Shown here: piece after piece, positions 17,697 to 27,275 of the stretch | Layout: every line of letters begins with the position of its first letter | Numbering within the stretch: position 1 is the first letter of the stretch | Origin: Treponema sp. | GTDB lineage: Bacteria > Spirochaetota > Spirochaetia > Treponematales > Breznakiellaceae | Direction of reading: 5' to 3' | Length of the DNA stretch: 64,000 nucleotides | Assembly (NCBI GenBank): GCA_009787775.1 | Contig: WQSQ01000002.1 | Coordinates: 28,651-92,650, forward strand | Translations under genes and position numbers: made by a program | The notes under the pieces: model-generated | Seen by the model: only the letters and a program-made list of their open reading frames with translations | What the model was told of the DNA's origin: nothing | The model's database searches: none

Positions 17697-20369
17697 ATGA
17701 AAAATTATTTCAGTACAGGATTTTATCCTGTTGTCTTTTTATTTTTTTTCTGCATGTTTTTTTATGACTGTGAAAAAAGCGGTGAATCTTTAGATTCTTT
17801 TCAGAATGATGATGACGCCAATCATCTGGAAGGCGCTCAACTTTCCTCCGATGCACGCGGCGCGCCTGTTTTGCATAACATTAGCCTGATCAGTGTTAAT
17901 AATATGCAAACATCAATTGACGCTTCCGCTCACAGTAAATACCTTCGCGATCCTCTGCGTTTTTTTGATCTTCCCGACGGAGGCGTTCCGCAGGGCCGCA
18001 CCGCGGTTGTGGGAAGCGACGTATGTCTTTTTTATCCTGTGGAAAGTATTTCTTCCGATGATGAACTTATGCTGCTGCCTGTAGGAGAGCCGGTTCCGTT
18101 CGCCGCCATTATTCCATTAGGTGAAGAATTAAAAAACAGCTTCGCGTATAAGGGCTGGTTCTCTTTTCAGGATAATTTTAATTATTTTTACAAAACTGTC
18201 TGGAACGGCAAAGCGGGAATTGTTTTCGGAGCGGATCTTTACGGTATCGGAAAATCAAATTCGGATAACAGGATAAACGCGCTATTGTATAAAAATAACG
18301 GTTATTTTGAAAACTTTTATCAATACTGCGGATATGACAGGATAAGAGAGGACATAGCGGCGGAACTTAAAAAAAACGGCATCGCTTTCCAAAGTGTAAG
18401 ACCCGGCGAATACAGTCTTAGCCTTGAAAGGCCTGACGATATGATAAGTCTCTATATGGGACTTCTTGACAAAACCGCCGCAAGTATTTTTGTTACAACA
18501 GACCTCGCGGCCCATGTAAACCATCTGATTTTTGACAGGCTGCTTCAATATCTTGAGGAAGAATATTTTTATCCACAGATGGCTGCGTTAACAGATGAGT
18601 ATATAAAAACCATAGAACAGATGAGAGGACAGTTCCCGCAGGAGATAATCAACGCAAGTCTTCTTTATTTTCAGACTGCGCAGGCGCTGTTGGCACTCGC
18701 CCCTGAAAAAATTGAAGGGCAGGATTACCTTAAAACCGTTGAATACAGGGAAAAAGACGCGCAGCGCGTTCTTTCTTTTTTCCCGCAGCAGGTCAGGGAC
18801 GAGATTCAAAAAATGGATGCCGCCTCCGGAATTGATTCTTCATCAATTTTCCCGTTTATGAAGGAAGATTATTCCCAGTACAAGTCAAGGGGCCACTACA
18901 CCAAAAACGGAGTGTTATCTGCATATTTCCGCGCTCTTATGTGGTACGGGCGCATTAACTTTAATCTTGGAGGAGGAGGAGATACAAGGGAGTACGCGCT
19001 CAGAATGGCGCCTCTGGCTCTTTTTATTACGGATATTACTGAAGCTTCGCCTGTAATAAAACATATATGGAGCTCGCTTTTTGATCCCATTACGGAATTA
19101 ATCGGCGTGTCGGATGATATAAGTTTTATTGAACTCGCTCCTTTATGGGAAAGAATTAAAGGAAATAGTTTTAATCAGTGGTACGGTAATCCCGTCAATG
19201 TTGAAAGATTTATCACGGAAGAATACAGCGAGATGCGTCCTCCTTCAATTTCCGGTTTTTCCCTTCTTGAAGGCCCGCATGACGGAGGGTACCTGATCGA
19301 GGATTACAAACCTCCGATGGGATGGCGTTTGTTCGGCCAGCGTTATACGCTGGACAGCGAAATTCATCAGCATTTATCGCCGCCCAGATACTATAACGTT
19401 GCTTCCCCCCGTCATATGGTAAAGGGTCTTGATATTATGAAAGTTTTGGGTTCCGCTACCGCGGACTGGCTGTTAGGTGAAAGCGATTACCGGATACACG
19501 CGGGGCTTGAAGAGAAAATGAATGAACTTCAGCGCGATCTTGAAAAAGTAAATATCGATTATTGGATGTCAACATATTACAATAATGTTTTATACCAGAT
19601 AAAGACGCTCTCCATGTTTGAAGGCGGAACAGGTTTTTATTTTACCGAAAAGCCGGGATGGAGTTTAAAAGCGATGAACTCAGCTCACGGAGTGTGGGCG
19701 GAGCTTCGCCACGATACAATTCTTTACGCCAAGCAGGTTTACGCTGAAATGGGAGGAGGAAGCGATGATCCTACTTTCAGAACAAAACCTCTTCCCGCTC
19801 CCATTCATTACCTTGAACCGAACATTCCTTTTTGGAACGCCTCGATAGTCGCTTTTCAGAAGTTATATGAAATATTGCAGAAGTACGGTTACCTTGATGG
19901 AAACACATCTCAGATGCTGACAAGGCTGCATGAGCTTTATATTAAAGCGGCGGAAATTTCCCTTGTGGAAGCGGAAGATAAACCTGTATCAGAGGCAGAC
20001 TCGGTATGGATAAGCATAATTGCAAGAGAGCTCGCTTATTTATCGCTTACTCATACAATCAGGTACGGCTATGTTGAAGATGAGAATACGCTGCGGATGG
20101 CTCTTGCCGCGGATGTTTATACTAACGCTGAAATCGGACTTGTTCTGGAAACCGCGGTCGGTATTCCTTACCGTCTTTACATCCCTCTCAATGACGGCCA
20201 GGGGGGCAGGCGTATCGCGGTCGGATACGGTTTCAGTTATTACGAGTTTCACCAGCCGATGTCGAACAGGCTTAACAATGAACAGTGGAAGGAAATTGTA
20301 TACGCGAATAACCAGGATATGAGTGAATATCTTCCCTTCTGGATGCAGGGGAGAGTTCTGCCGCCTTGA
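17697..20369 (+). CDS. Large secreted/lipoprotein, DUF3160-like
   Basis: Signal sequence MKNYFSTGFYPVVFLFFFCMFFYDC; RGHYTKNGVLSAYFRALMWYGR motif typical of this family. Confidence 0.7.
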   Translation: MKNYFSTGFYPVVFLFFFCMFFYDCEKSGESLDSFQNDDDANHLEGAQLSSDARGAPVLHNISLISVNNMQTSIDASAHSKYLRDPLRFFDLPDGGVPQGRTAVVGSDVCLFYPVESISSDDELMLLPVGEPVPFAAIIPLGEELKNSFAYKGWFSFQDNFNYFYKTVWNGKAGIVFGADLYGIGKSNSDNRINALLYKNNGYFENFYQYCGYDRIREDIAAELKKNGIAFQSVRPGEYSLSLERPDDMISLYMGLLDKTAASIFVTTDLAAHVNHLIFDRLLQYLEEEYFYPQMAALTDEYIKTIEQMRGQFPQEIINASLLYFQTAQALLALAPEKIEGQDYLKTVEYREKDAQRVLSFFPQQVRDEIQKMDAASGIDSSSIFPFMKEDYSQYKSRGHYTKNGVLSAYFRALMWYGRINFNLGGGGDTREYALRMAPLALFITDITEASPVIKHIWSSLFDPITELIGVSDDISFIELAPLWERIKGNSFNQWYGNPVNVERFITEEYSEMRPPSISGFSLLEGPHDGGYLIEDYKPPMGWRLFGQRYTLDSEIHQHLSPPRYYNVASPRHMVKGLDIMKVLGSATADWLLGESDYRIHAGLEEKMNELQRDLEKVNIDYWMSTYYNNVLYQIKTLSMFEGGTGFYFTEKPGWSLKAMNSAHGVWAELRHDTILYAKQVYAEMGGGSDDPTFRTKPLPAPIHYLEPNIPFWNASIVAFQKLYEILQKYGYLDGNTSQMLTRLHELYIKAAEISLVEAEDKPVSEADSVWISIIARELAYLSLTHTIRYGYVEDENTLRMALAADVYTNAEIGLVLETAVGIPYRLYIPLNDGQGGRRIAVGYGFSYYEFHQPMSNRLNNEQWKEIVYANNQDMSEYLPFWMQGRVLPP

Positions 20370-20379
20370 TAACGTATTT

Positions 20380-21312
20380 ATGACAAAAGAATTATTTCTT
20401 TTTATGAAAATCCTATTGTTCGTTTTAATTCTGTCTGTATTTTCGTGTAACAAAAATATAAATGAACCTTCAGCTAATAAAGAATCCGCAGTTTCTCAAA
20501 TACCTTTATACCATACATGGCTTTCTCTTAAGGAGATGGAATACAAATCTTCAGGCGCTTTGTCTGTAAATAATGTGCCGCGTGATTTTCTTCCTTGGGC
20601 AGGAATAGTAAGCCATCATATTCTTGCACATGATTATATTGACGCGTGGTTTTTTCATCTTTCTCAAATGAGGGATATTAAAAGGTTTTTTATCATAAGC
20701 CCTGATCATTACGGCGTTTCTCTTCAGCCTTTTTCATTAACCATTGGAAGCTGGGACAGCAGAATATCAGGCAATGCTTCCGGCAGCATTGGTTTTGTTG
20801 AATCTGACAGGGATAAAGTTAATGAAATAGCCGGACTGCTTGAGGTATCACTTGATCCAAATGTGTTTTTTATGGAACACGGAATATCCGCATTAATGCC
20901 TTATATTAAAAAATATTTTCCGGAGGCAAAAGTTATCGCCATTGCCGTTAGCGCGGAATCTGAAGTAAATACGCGCACAGGAGGAATGCTTACTGATGTT
21001 CTTGAAAAAGAATTTGATATAAAGGGAAAATTGGAAAATTTTTTATTAATTTCATCGGATTTTTCTCATAAAGGCGGCGTTGAAGAGACGGCATTAAATG
21101 ATTATAAATCAATGCAGTACCTTAAAAATATTAACAATGCTTTTTGGAATATGGTTATATGCGATAACCGAATGGGAATCTATGTTCTTGATCGCATGGG
21201 GAAAAAAAATTCAGAGTCTGTAATTCTATATCATACAAGTTCATACGATATTTCCGGGTATGACGAAGATATAACAAGTTACTTTTTTGTTTATTTCGCA
21301 GATAAAGAGTAA
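20380..21312 (+). CDS. MEMO1-family (AmmeMemoRadiSam system protein B-like) lipoprotein
   Basis: SHHILAHDYIDAWFFHLSQM, FIISPDHYG, SSDFSHKGG motifs; lipobox-like SVFSC. Confidence 0.75.
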   Translation: MTKELFLFMKILLFVLILSVFSCNKNINEPSANKESAVSQIPLYHTWLSLKEMEYKSSGALSVNNVPRDFLPWAGIVSHHILAHDYIDAWFFHLSQMRDIKRFFIISPDHYGVSLQPFSLTIGSWDSRISGNASGSIGFVESDRDKVNEIAGLLEVSLDPNVFFMEHGISALMPYIKKYFPEAKVIAIAVSAESEVNTRTGGMLTDVLEKEFDIKGKLENFLLISSDFSHKGGVEETALNDYKSMQYLKNINNAFWNMVICDNRMGIYVLDRMGKKNSESVILYHTSSYDISGYDEDITSYFFVYFADKE

Positions 21313-21318
21313 AACAGG

Positions 21319-22005
21319 TCAGATGTTTTTCAAATATTTCCTGTAGTCGCCGATCAGTAAACGGTATGGTTTTTCATCTTCTTCTATGACAGGAAAGCGG
21401 TCTATATTTTCGCAGAAAAAATTATCTCGATGATCATCATTAACCATGGATACTTCGCCCAAAAGAAGCATTTCGTCCTCTGTCCAAAATTGATGGAAAA
21501 TCCCCTGCTGTAATGTAATGCTTTCCCCTTTTTCAAGACTGATAACCGCGCCTGCTTTTACTGTAAAATTCCGTCCGTCAACTGAAACAGGCACATTGGA
21601 ATACTTATCCAATTCTTTGTCATTTAAAGAGTGATAAAGCTGAACCTTTAAACATCCTGTACTTGTGCGGTTAATAATATCTTCCATTTTGGATTTATGA
21701 AAATGGAAAGGCGTTATCTGATTCTTTCTTACAATTAATATTTTCTCCGCGTACGGTTTTCCGTACGGTTTTTTTACATTTCCGTTGCGGATAGTGAACA
21801 ATAAAAGACCGCATTTTTCAAAATCTCCTCTGCCAAAATCTGTTAGATCCCAGCCAAACTGATTGTTTGTAATTTCTTTATACTCAGGCCCTTTATTACT
21901 CCATTCTTCAGCAGTCCAGAAGGAGAAAGGCGGCAATGCAAATTGCATTTTTTCAAGGAATATTTCTGTTTCACGGATATAACTATTTATATGCGAACGT
22001 TTCAT
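21319..22005 (-). CDS. D-lyxose ketol-isomerase family (cupin-fold sugar isomerase)
   Basis: TPFHFHKSKMEDIINR and GIFHQFWTE metal-binding motifs; WDLTDFGRGDF. Confidence 0.82.
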   Translation of the reverse strand: MKRSHINSYIRETEIFLEKMQFALPPFSFWTAEEWSNKGPEYKEITNNQFGWDLTDFGRGDFEKCGLLLFTIRNGNVKKPYGKPYAEKILIVRKNQITPFHFHKSKMEDIINRTSTGCLKVQLYHSLNDKELDKYSNVPVSVDGRNFTVKAGAVISLEKGESITLQQGIFHQFWTEDEMLLLGEVSMVNDDHRDNFFCENIDRFPVIEEDEKPYRLLIGDYRKYLKNI

Positions 22006-22034
22006 GCATATAATTATATACAAATATTTGAATT

Positions 22035-22901
22035 TTATTCAAATTTAATTTCCAGAGAGTCGCAAATCGGATTATAACCGATTTTTTTATATATACTGTT
22101 GGATACAGGATTTGCAAGATCTGTGTAAAGGACGCATTTTGTAAAGCCCTTTTCAAGTATAAGGCGGCTTACGGCTGCAACGCAGGATGTGGCATAACCT
22201 TTACCCCGAAAATATGGGGGAGTATAAACATAACTTACGCCGCAAACAGTCTGCATTTCTCTGGATTTTTGCGCCATGGCAACAGGGATGCCGTTTTCTT
22301 CCAGAATATACAATGTCTGTCCTTTTATGTGATACCGATAGTGCTCAGGATCGGGGTTTATATTCAACACTTCGCCAAAACAGTCAAAGTTGAAACTTTC
22401 TAGCCAGTATGGGAGGAACGGCATATCGCTTTCACGCGCAAGCCTTAATGTGCCGGTTTTTGGAATATCCGGATTTACACTTACAAGTTCATGAATGCGC
22501 ATTTTTGTTTTTATTTTATATTGAACGTTATTCGCTTTCGCATAAGCTCCGGCGAAATATTCAGCCAATGTATTTTCTGTCATTACTCCGGGAATTTTAT
22601 TTCCCGTTTGTGCAATTCCTTTTATAAGGCATGTAACCGCGCCGTCATTTAGTTTATTGTCTTTCGCAAAAAGAGTCAGGTTATAAGGCGGCGTCATAAT
22701 CGCTGTTAAAAGGATTTCTTCTTTATCAGATACTGTCGCCATAAACCAAAGAGCGGGATCACGCCATCCGGTTTTATCCTTCCCTTCATTACCCATGATT
22801 AGGTTGCCTAACGGAATCAGGTTTTGCGCTTCGCCCCGCATCATTATACTGCAGGTGTCTTTGTAAAATATTTTTATGTCCTTATAAAGGTTAAACTGCA
22901 T
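22035..22901 (-). CDS. GNAT-family N-acetyltransferase
   Basis: C-terminal GVSYVYTPPYFRGKGYATSCVAAVSRLILEKG. Confidence 0.85.
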   Translation of the reverse strand: MQFNLYKDIKIFYKDTCSIMMRGEAQNLIPLGNLIMGNEGKDKTGWRDPALWFMATVSDKEEILLTAIMTPPYNLTLFAKDNKLNDGAVTCLIKGIAQTGNKIPGVMTENTLAEYFAGAYAKANNVQYKIKTKMRIHELVSVNPDIPKTGTLRLARESDMPFLPYWLESFNFDCFGEVLNINPDPEHYRYHIKGQTLYILEENGIPVAMAQKSREMQTVCGVSYVYTPPYFRGKGYATSCVAAVSRLILEKGFTKCVLYTDLANPVSNSIYKKIGYNPICDSLEIKFE

Positions 22902-22951
22902 TATTGGTTTGTCACAGAATTTTATATTTAGTTTGTTTGGAGTAATAATTT

Positions 22952-23205
22952 CTAATAATTTATTAAATATCCTTTTTCAACGGCTTTATCCAATAATTTT
23001 AAAACAAAATTCCATATCTCCTTTGATCCTTGTTCAATATGTTTATTATTTTTTATGATCATATCATAATTTACATTATTATTTTTCCATGCACAACCCT
23101 CTGTTAGGTAATTTTGTAATAAAGGTTCTAACCTGTCAAATACTGCTGCGAATTTTGCCTCATTTGTTTCCTTGTTCTCAAATTCATTCCATAATATCTA
23201 TAAAA
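22952..23205 (-). pseudogene. Truncated remnant of an HD-domain hydrolase (HDDC2/YfbR-like C-terminus)
   Basis: Reverse strand encodes WNEFENKETNEAKFAAVFDRLEPLLQNYLTEGCAWKNNNVNYDMIIKNNKHIEQGSKEIWNFVLKLLDKAVEKGYLINY* with no 5' portion or catalytic HD motif. Confidence 0.7.
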
Positions 23206-23324
23206 TATTCCTTTTTATCATTTTTTCGGAGACGATTGCGGGAAGCTTTTGGATGAAATGAATCCGGCGTTGACAGCGCAGCAGTCATCGAATTAAACGA
23301 ATTAAATCGATTAGAGTTGAAATA

Positions 23325-23675
23325 ATGCATGATATATTTAATAATGGGAGCATGGATACTGCGGTGCAAGCCGAAATTGATAAACTTAAAGATCTCATAA
23401 TAAATGCTGTTCCTGTAGAGCAAATATATCTTTTTGGTTCTTATGCCTATGGAACGCCTCATAAAGATTCAGACCTTGATTTTTATGTGGTCTTAAAAGA
23501 TGATGTTGAACTGCGGGAGCTTGACGCAGGCTTACAGATACGGATGGCGATTGTTCCCGAAATGAATATGCCCTTTGATATAATTGCTAAAAAGAAGTCC
23601 AATTTTTTACAGCGTATTAACGGTCCTACTCTGGAGAGAAAAATAAACAGGGACGGGAATCGTATTTATGGGTAA
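23325..23675 (+). CDS. Minimal nucleotidyltransferase (MNT-type antitoxin)
   Basis: IYLFGSYAYGTPHKDSDLDFYVVL (GSxxxG..D.D) nucleotidyltransferase motif. Confidence 0.85.
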   Translation: MHDIFNNGSMDTAVQAEIDKLKDLIINAVPVEQIYLFGSYAYGTPHKDSDLDFYVVLKDDVELRELDAGLQIRMAIVPEMNMPFDIIAKKKSNFLQRINGPTLERKINRDGNRIYG

Positions 23676-24073
23676 ACAGGATAATACACTCAGGGACTGG
23701 CGGTTTTTAGCTGATCGGGATTTAGGTGTGGCGGAGCATCTTACAGCCAATATGAGACCCATTCCAACTGAAATTATTACATATCATTGCCAGTAAGCCG
23801 TAGAAAAATACTTAAAAGGCGTTCTGGTGATTTTTGGAGAAGATCCTCCTTAATATTCACGATTTTAATAAATTAGTTATAATTGCCGAAAAACACCGCC
23901 CAAATTTTGTCAGTATCAGGACTCCTTGCGGTGTGATAACTCATTTTGCCATTCAACCCAGATATGATTTGGGATTGAGCCTTTTGGAAGAAGATATGAA
24001 TTTAGTCCTTACTCATACCTATTCGATTAAGGAGTTTTTACAGAAAGAAATACCTGAGTTGTTTGTGAACTAG
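23668..24073 (+). pseudogene. HEPN-domain protein, inactivated by a nonsense codon and a frameshift
   Basis: ATG overlaps the MNT stop; MGKQDNTLRDWRFLADRDLGVAEHL...TYHCQ*AVEKYLKGVLVIFGEDPP* then frame change to NIHDFNKLVIIAEKHRPNF; TAA at 23794-23796 and 23851-23853. Confidence 0.8.
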
Positions 24074-24192
24074 TTAAACGAATAATACGAAGATATAATT
24101 GACAGACAGGCAATAAATGACTATGAAGCAAAAGAAAAAAAAGGAAGAGTAAAGTTTGTTGGTTCAAGTGAAATTATACTTGATATTATATA

Positions 24193-24222
24193 AATAATAT
24201 ATATTATTCTATATATATTATT
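24193..24222. promoter_or_regulatory. AT-rich palindrome upstream of the TA operon (putative operator)
   Basis: AATAATATATA / TATATATTATT 11-bp arms immediately upstream of the aaggag RBS. Confidence 0.5.
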
Positions 24223-24238
24223 ATCCAAGGAGCAGACT

Positions 24239-24511
24239 ATGTTGGTGGAACCAAAGCAAATGGTACCTATTACAAGGCTTCAAAAAGAATTAACCCAAAC
24301 AGTAAGGACTTTATCCAGTACCGGAGAAGCGGTATATATTTTAAAAAATAACAACATGGAAGCTGTTTTGTTGTCATTTAAAGAATATGAGTATTTAAAA
24401 GAAATTGAAGAAATCTATGAACGATATGAAATAAAAAAAATAATAGATAAAAGAATGGAAACATATAATCCTAAAAATAATGTTTCATGGAAAAAAATTA
24501 AAAGAAAATAA
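24239..24511 (+). CDS. Phd/YefM-family antitoxin
   Basis: MVPITRLQKELTQTVRTLSSTGEAVYILKNNNMEAVLLSFKEYEYL. Confidence 0.85.
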   Translation: MLVEPKQMVPITRLQKELTQTVRTLSSTGEAVYILKNNNMEAVLLSFKEYEYLKEIEEIYERYEIKKIIDKRMETYNPKNNVSWKKIKRK

Positions 24512-24516
24512 GTATC

Positions 24517-24828
24517 ATGGATATACAATTAATTCCTGAAGCTCAAAAAGAATATAAAAATCTTGATGGAAGCCTAAGAAAAATAGTTGATGATAAATTT
24601 GAAGATTTAGAAGAAAATCCGTATTTAGGTGAATCATTAGGAAATAAAAATAATATTGATCTAACGGGGTATTATAAAATATATTTTAATAAAAAGAAAT
24701 ATAGAATTGTATACAGAATAACAGAAGATGAAAAAAATATAGAAATAATAGAAATTTGGGGAATAGGCAAAAAAGACAAAATGGAAATATATAAAGATGT
24801 AGAAAAAAGAATTGAAAAAAGAAAATAA
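24517..24828 (+). CDS. RelE/ParE-family toxin
   Basis: IPEAQKEYKNLDGSLRKIVDDKFEDLEENP...LTGYYKIYFNKKKYRIVYRI. Confidence 0.88.
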   Translation: MDIQLIPEAQKEYKNLDGSLRKIVDDKFEDLEENPYLGESLGNKNNIDLTGYYKIYFNKKKYRIVYRITEDEKNIEIIEIWGIGKKDKMEIYKDVEKRIEKRK

Positions 24829-24884
24829 ATATATTTTAATAAATCCGCATTGAATCTTCTCCTGTTTTTATTTATAATACTCTC

Positions 24885-26201
24885 ATGGTCATAGCATCAA
24901 TTGATATACAAAACGGCAAAGTTGTTCAGTTAAAACAGGGTGATGAACTCATTCTTCAACGCGATAATGCTCCGGATCTGGCGGCGCAGTTCGATATTTA
25001 CGGCGAAATCGCGGTAATCGATCTTGACGCCGCGATGAACAAAGGTTCAAACCTGGAAATGATAAAACCTCTTTTACGGAAAGCCGAGTGCAGGGTAGGC
25101 GGCGGTATAAGGACAGTGCGGCAGGCTGGAGAGCTTGTCAGTCTTGGTGCGCGGAAAATCATTGTAGGGTCAGGCGCTTTCCGCGATCCTGCGAAAAAAG
25201 GCGCAGGTATTGACGGCGGAGAGTTCGCGGTAAATATTCCCTTCCTTGAAGAAATGACAAAAAAGATTGGGCGGCAGAGGCTGATTGTAGCAGTCGACGC
25301 GCGCGCAGTAAATACAGGGTTTAACGAAATTGTCGTGGACGGCTGGAAAACTCCTACAGGCCTTGATCTGATAAAAGCCGCGAAAGCCGTTGAACCTTAC
25401 GCGTCTGAACTGCTTTTTACCTGCGTAGAACGCGAAGGCACAATGACAGGAATCGATCCTGAACCTGTGCGGAAATTACGCGAAGAGGTTAACTGCCAAA
25501 TCACCGCGGCAGGAGGCGTTTCAACATTGGGAGAAATTGAGGATATGGCCGCTCTTGGCTGCGATGTGCAGCTTGGCATGGCTCTGTATACCGGAAAAAT
25601 AAATTTAGCGGACGCGTTTATAGCGTCCCTTAACTGGAAGAAATGCCGGGAATGGGGATACCTTATCCCTGTTATAGTTCAAACCCCGGACGGACAGGTA
25701 TTAATGACAGGCTTCGCCGATAAAGAAGCGTTAGCCGAAACATTCAAGCGCGGCAATGTGTGTTTTCACAGCCGGACAAGAGATAAACTCTGGATGAAGG
25801 GAGAGACCTCAGGCAGTGTTTTAAAACTTGTCCGTCTTCGCGTCGACTGCGACCGGGACGCAGTTCTTGCTGTTGCACAGCCCGCAGGCCCTGTTTGCCA
25901 TACAGGCGCGTGGTCATGCTTTTCAGCTAACAGGAACTATACGCTTGAATATCTGCAGGATATAATCAAAGAGCGCCTGCGAAATCCGGCGCCCGGCTCT
26001 TACACCGCCGCGCTTGATGACGGACTTGTTCGCGAAAAAATCATGGAAGAAGCAAAGGAACTGTGCGAAGCGAAAGACCGCGGAGAAATCATCTGGGAAG
26101 CGGCGGATCTTTTATATTTTACCACAGTGCTTGCGTCGCGCGCGGACGTTACAATCAAGGAAATACTTGATGAATTAGACAGAAGACATAGTAAACAGTG
26201 A
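24885..26201 (+). CDS. HisA-HisIE fusion (ProFAR isomerase + PR-AMP cyclohydrolase + PR-ATP pyrophosphatase)
   Basis: HisA half (ASIDIQNGKVVQL, VGGGIRT, AAGGVSTLGEI) runs without a stop into HisI (FADKEALAETFKRGNVCFHSRTRDKLWMKGETSG) and HisE (IIWEAADLLYFTTVLA). Confidence 0.92.
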   Translation: MVIASIDIQNGKVVQLKQGDELILQRDNAPDLAAQFDIYGEIAVIDLDAAMNKGSNLEMIKPLLRKAECRVGGGIRTVRQAGELVSLGARKIIVGSGAFRDPAKKGAGIDGGEFAVNIPFLEEMTKKIGRQRLIVAVDARAVNTGFNEIVVDGWKTPTGLDLIKAAKAVEPYASELLFTCVEREGTMTGIDPEPVRKLREEVNCQITAAGGVSTLGEIEDMAALGCDVQLGMALYTGKINLADAFIASLNWKKCREWGYLIPVIVQTPDGQVLMTGFADKEALAETFKRGNVCFHSRTRDKLWMKGETSGSVLKLVRLRVDCDRDAVLAVAQPAGPVCHTGAWSCFSANRNYTLEYLQDIIKERLRNPAPGSYTAALDDGLVREKIMEEAKELCEAKDRGEIIWEAADLLYFTTVLASRADVTIKEILDELDRRHSKQ

Positions 26202-26204
26202 ATT

Positions 26205-27275
26205 ATGAATAATTATTGGAATGAGCGCGCAAGGAATTTATCTCCGTATACTCCCGGCGAACAGCCCAAAGACAGGCAGTTTATAAAGCTTAACACAAAT
26301 GAAAATCCTTATCCTCCGTCTCCCAAAGTAATTGAGGCTGTTAAAAAGGCGGCGGATGACAGTTTACGCCTTTATCCGGATCCTGAATGTACCGCCTTTC
26401 GCGAAGCTGCGGCAGCCTGTTACGGTGTAAATCCACAGCAGGTATTTGCAGGTAACGGCTCCGATGAGATTCTTGCTTTCGCGTTCGGCGCGTTCTTTGA
26501 AAAAACAATACTTTTCCCGGATATTACATATAGTTTTTACCCTGTTTACGCGGATCTTTGGGATATACCGTACAGCCTTATACCGCTCAGGGAAGATTTT
26601 TCCATAAATATAAGCGATTACAGGATACCTTCGGACGGCGTTGTAATTTCAAACCCTAACGCGCCTACCGGAATCGCTCTAGAGCTTAATGATATTATAT
26701 TTCTGGCGGAATTTCTTGAAAGGCAGAAAAAGGTTTTTATTGTGGATGAAGCATACGCCGCCTTCGGCGCGCAATCCGCGGTGACACTAATAAATAAATT
26801 TCCAAATTTGCTTATAGTAAACACTCTTTCAAAATCAACCTCTCTTGCGGGACTGCGCGCGGGTTTCGCGATCGGCAATGAGAATTTAATTGAAGGGCTT
26901 AGGCGTATGCGCGATTCTTTTAATTCATACACATTGGATCGTCTTGCACTGGCGGGGGGCGAAGCCGCGGTAAAAGATACGCAGTATTACAGCGGTATCA
27001 ATAGCCGGGTAATCGCGACAAGAGAGCGGGTAACAGAAATACTGCGCAGCCTTAACTTTACCGTTTTGCCTTCCTGCGCAAATTTTATATTTATAAGATT
27101 CTCAAGTTTGGGAGGCAGGGAATTGTTTCAAGCCCTGAGGGAGCAGGGAATACTGGTCCGGCATTTTAACAGGGAAAGAATCGCAGATTTTATCAGGGTC
27201 AGCATTGGAACGGATGAACAGATGGATATATTTATTAAAACATGCAAAGATATTACAGAAAGGAGAAAAGGATGA
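26205..27275 (+). CDS. hisC: Histidinol-phosphate aminotransferase
   Basis: LNTNENPYPPSPKV, GNGSDEIL, NTLSKSTSLAGLRAGFAIG. Confidence 0.93.
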   Translation: MNNYWNERARNLSPYTPGEQPKDRQFIKLNTNENPYPPSPKVIEAVKKAADDSLRLYPDPECTAFREAAAACYGVNPQQVFAGNGSDEILAFAFGAFFEKTILFPDITYSFYPVYADLWDIPYSLIPLREDFSINISDYRIPSDGVVISNPNAPTGIALELNDIIFLAEFLERQKKVFIVDEAYAAFGAQSAVTLINKFPNLLIVNTLSKSTSLAGLRAGFAIGNENLIEGLRRMRDSFNSYTLDRLALAGGEAAVKDTQYYSGINSRVIATRERVTEILRSLNFTVLPSCANFIFIRFSSLGGRELFQALREQGILVRHFNRERIADFIRVSIGTDEQMDIFIKTCKDITERRKG

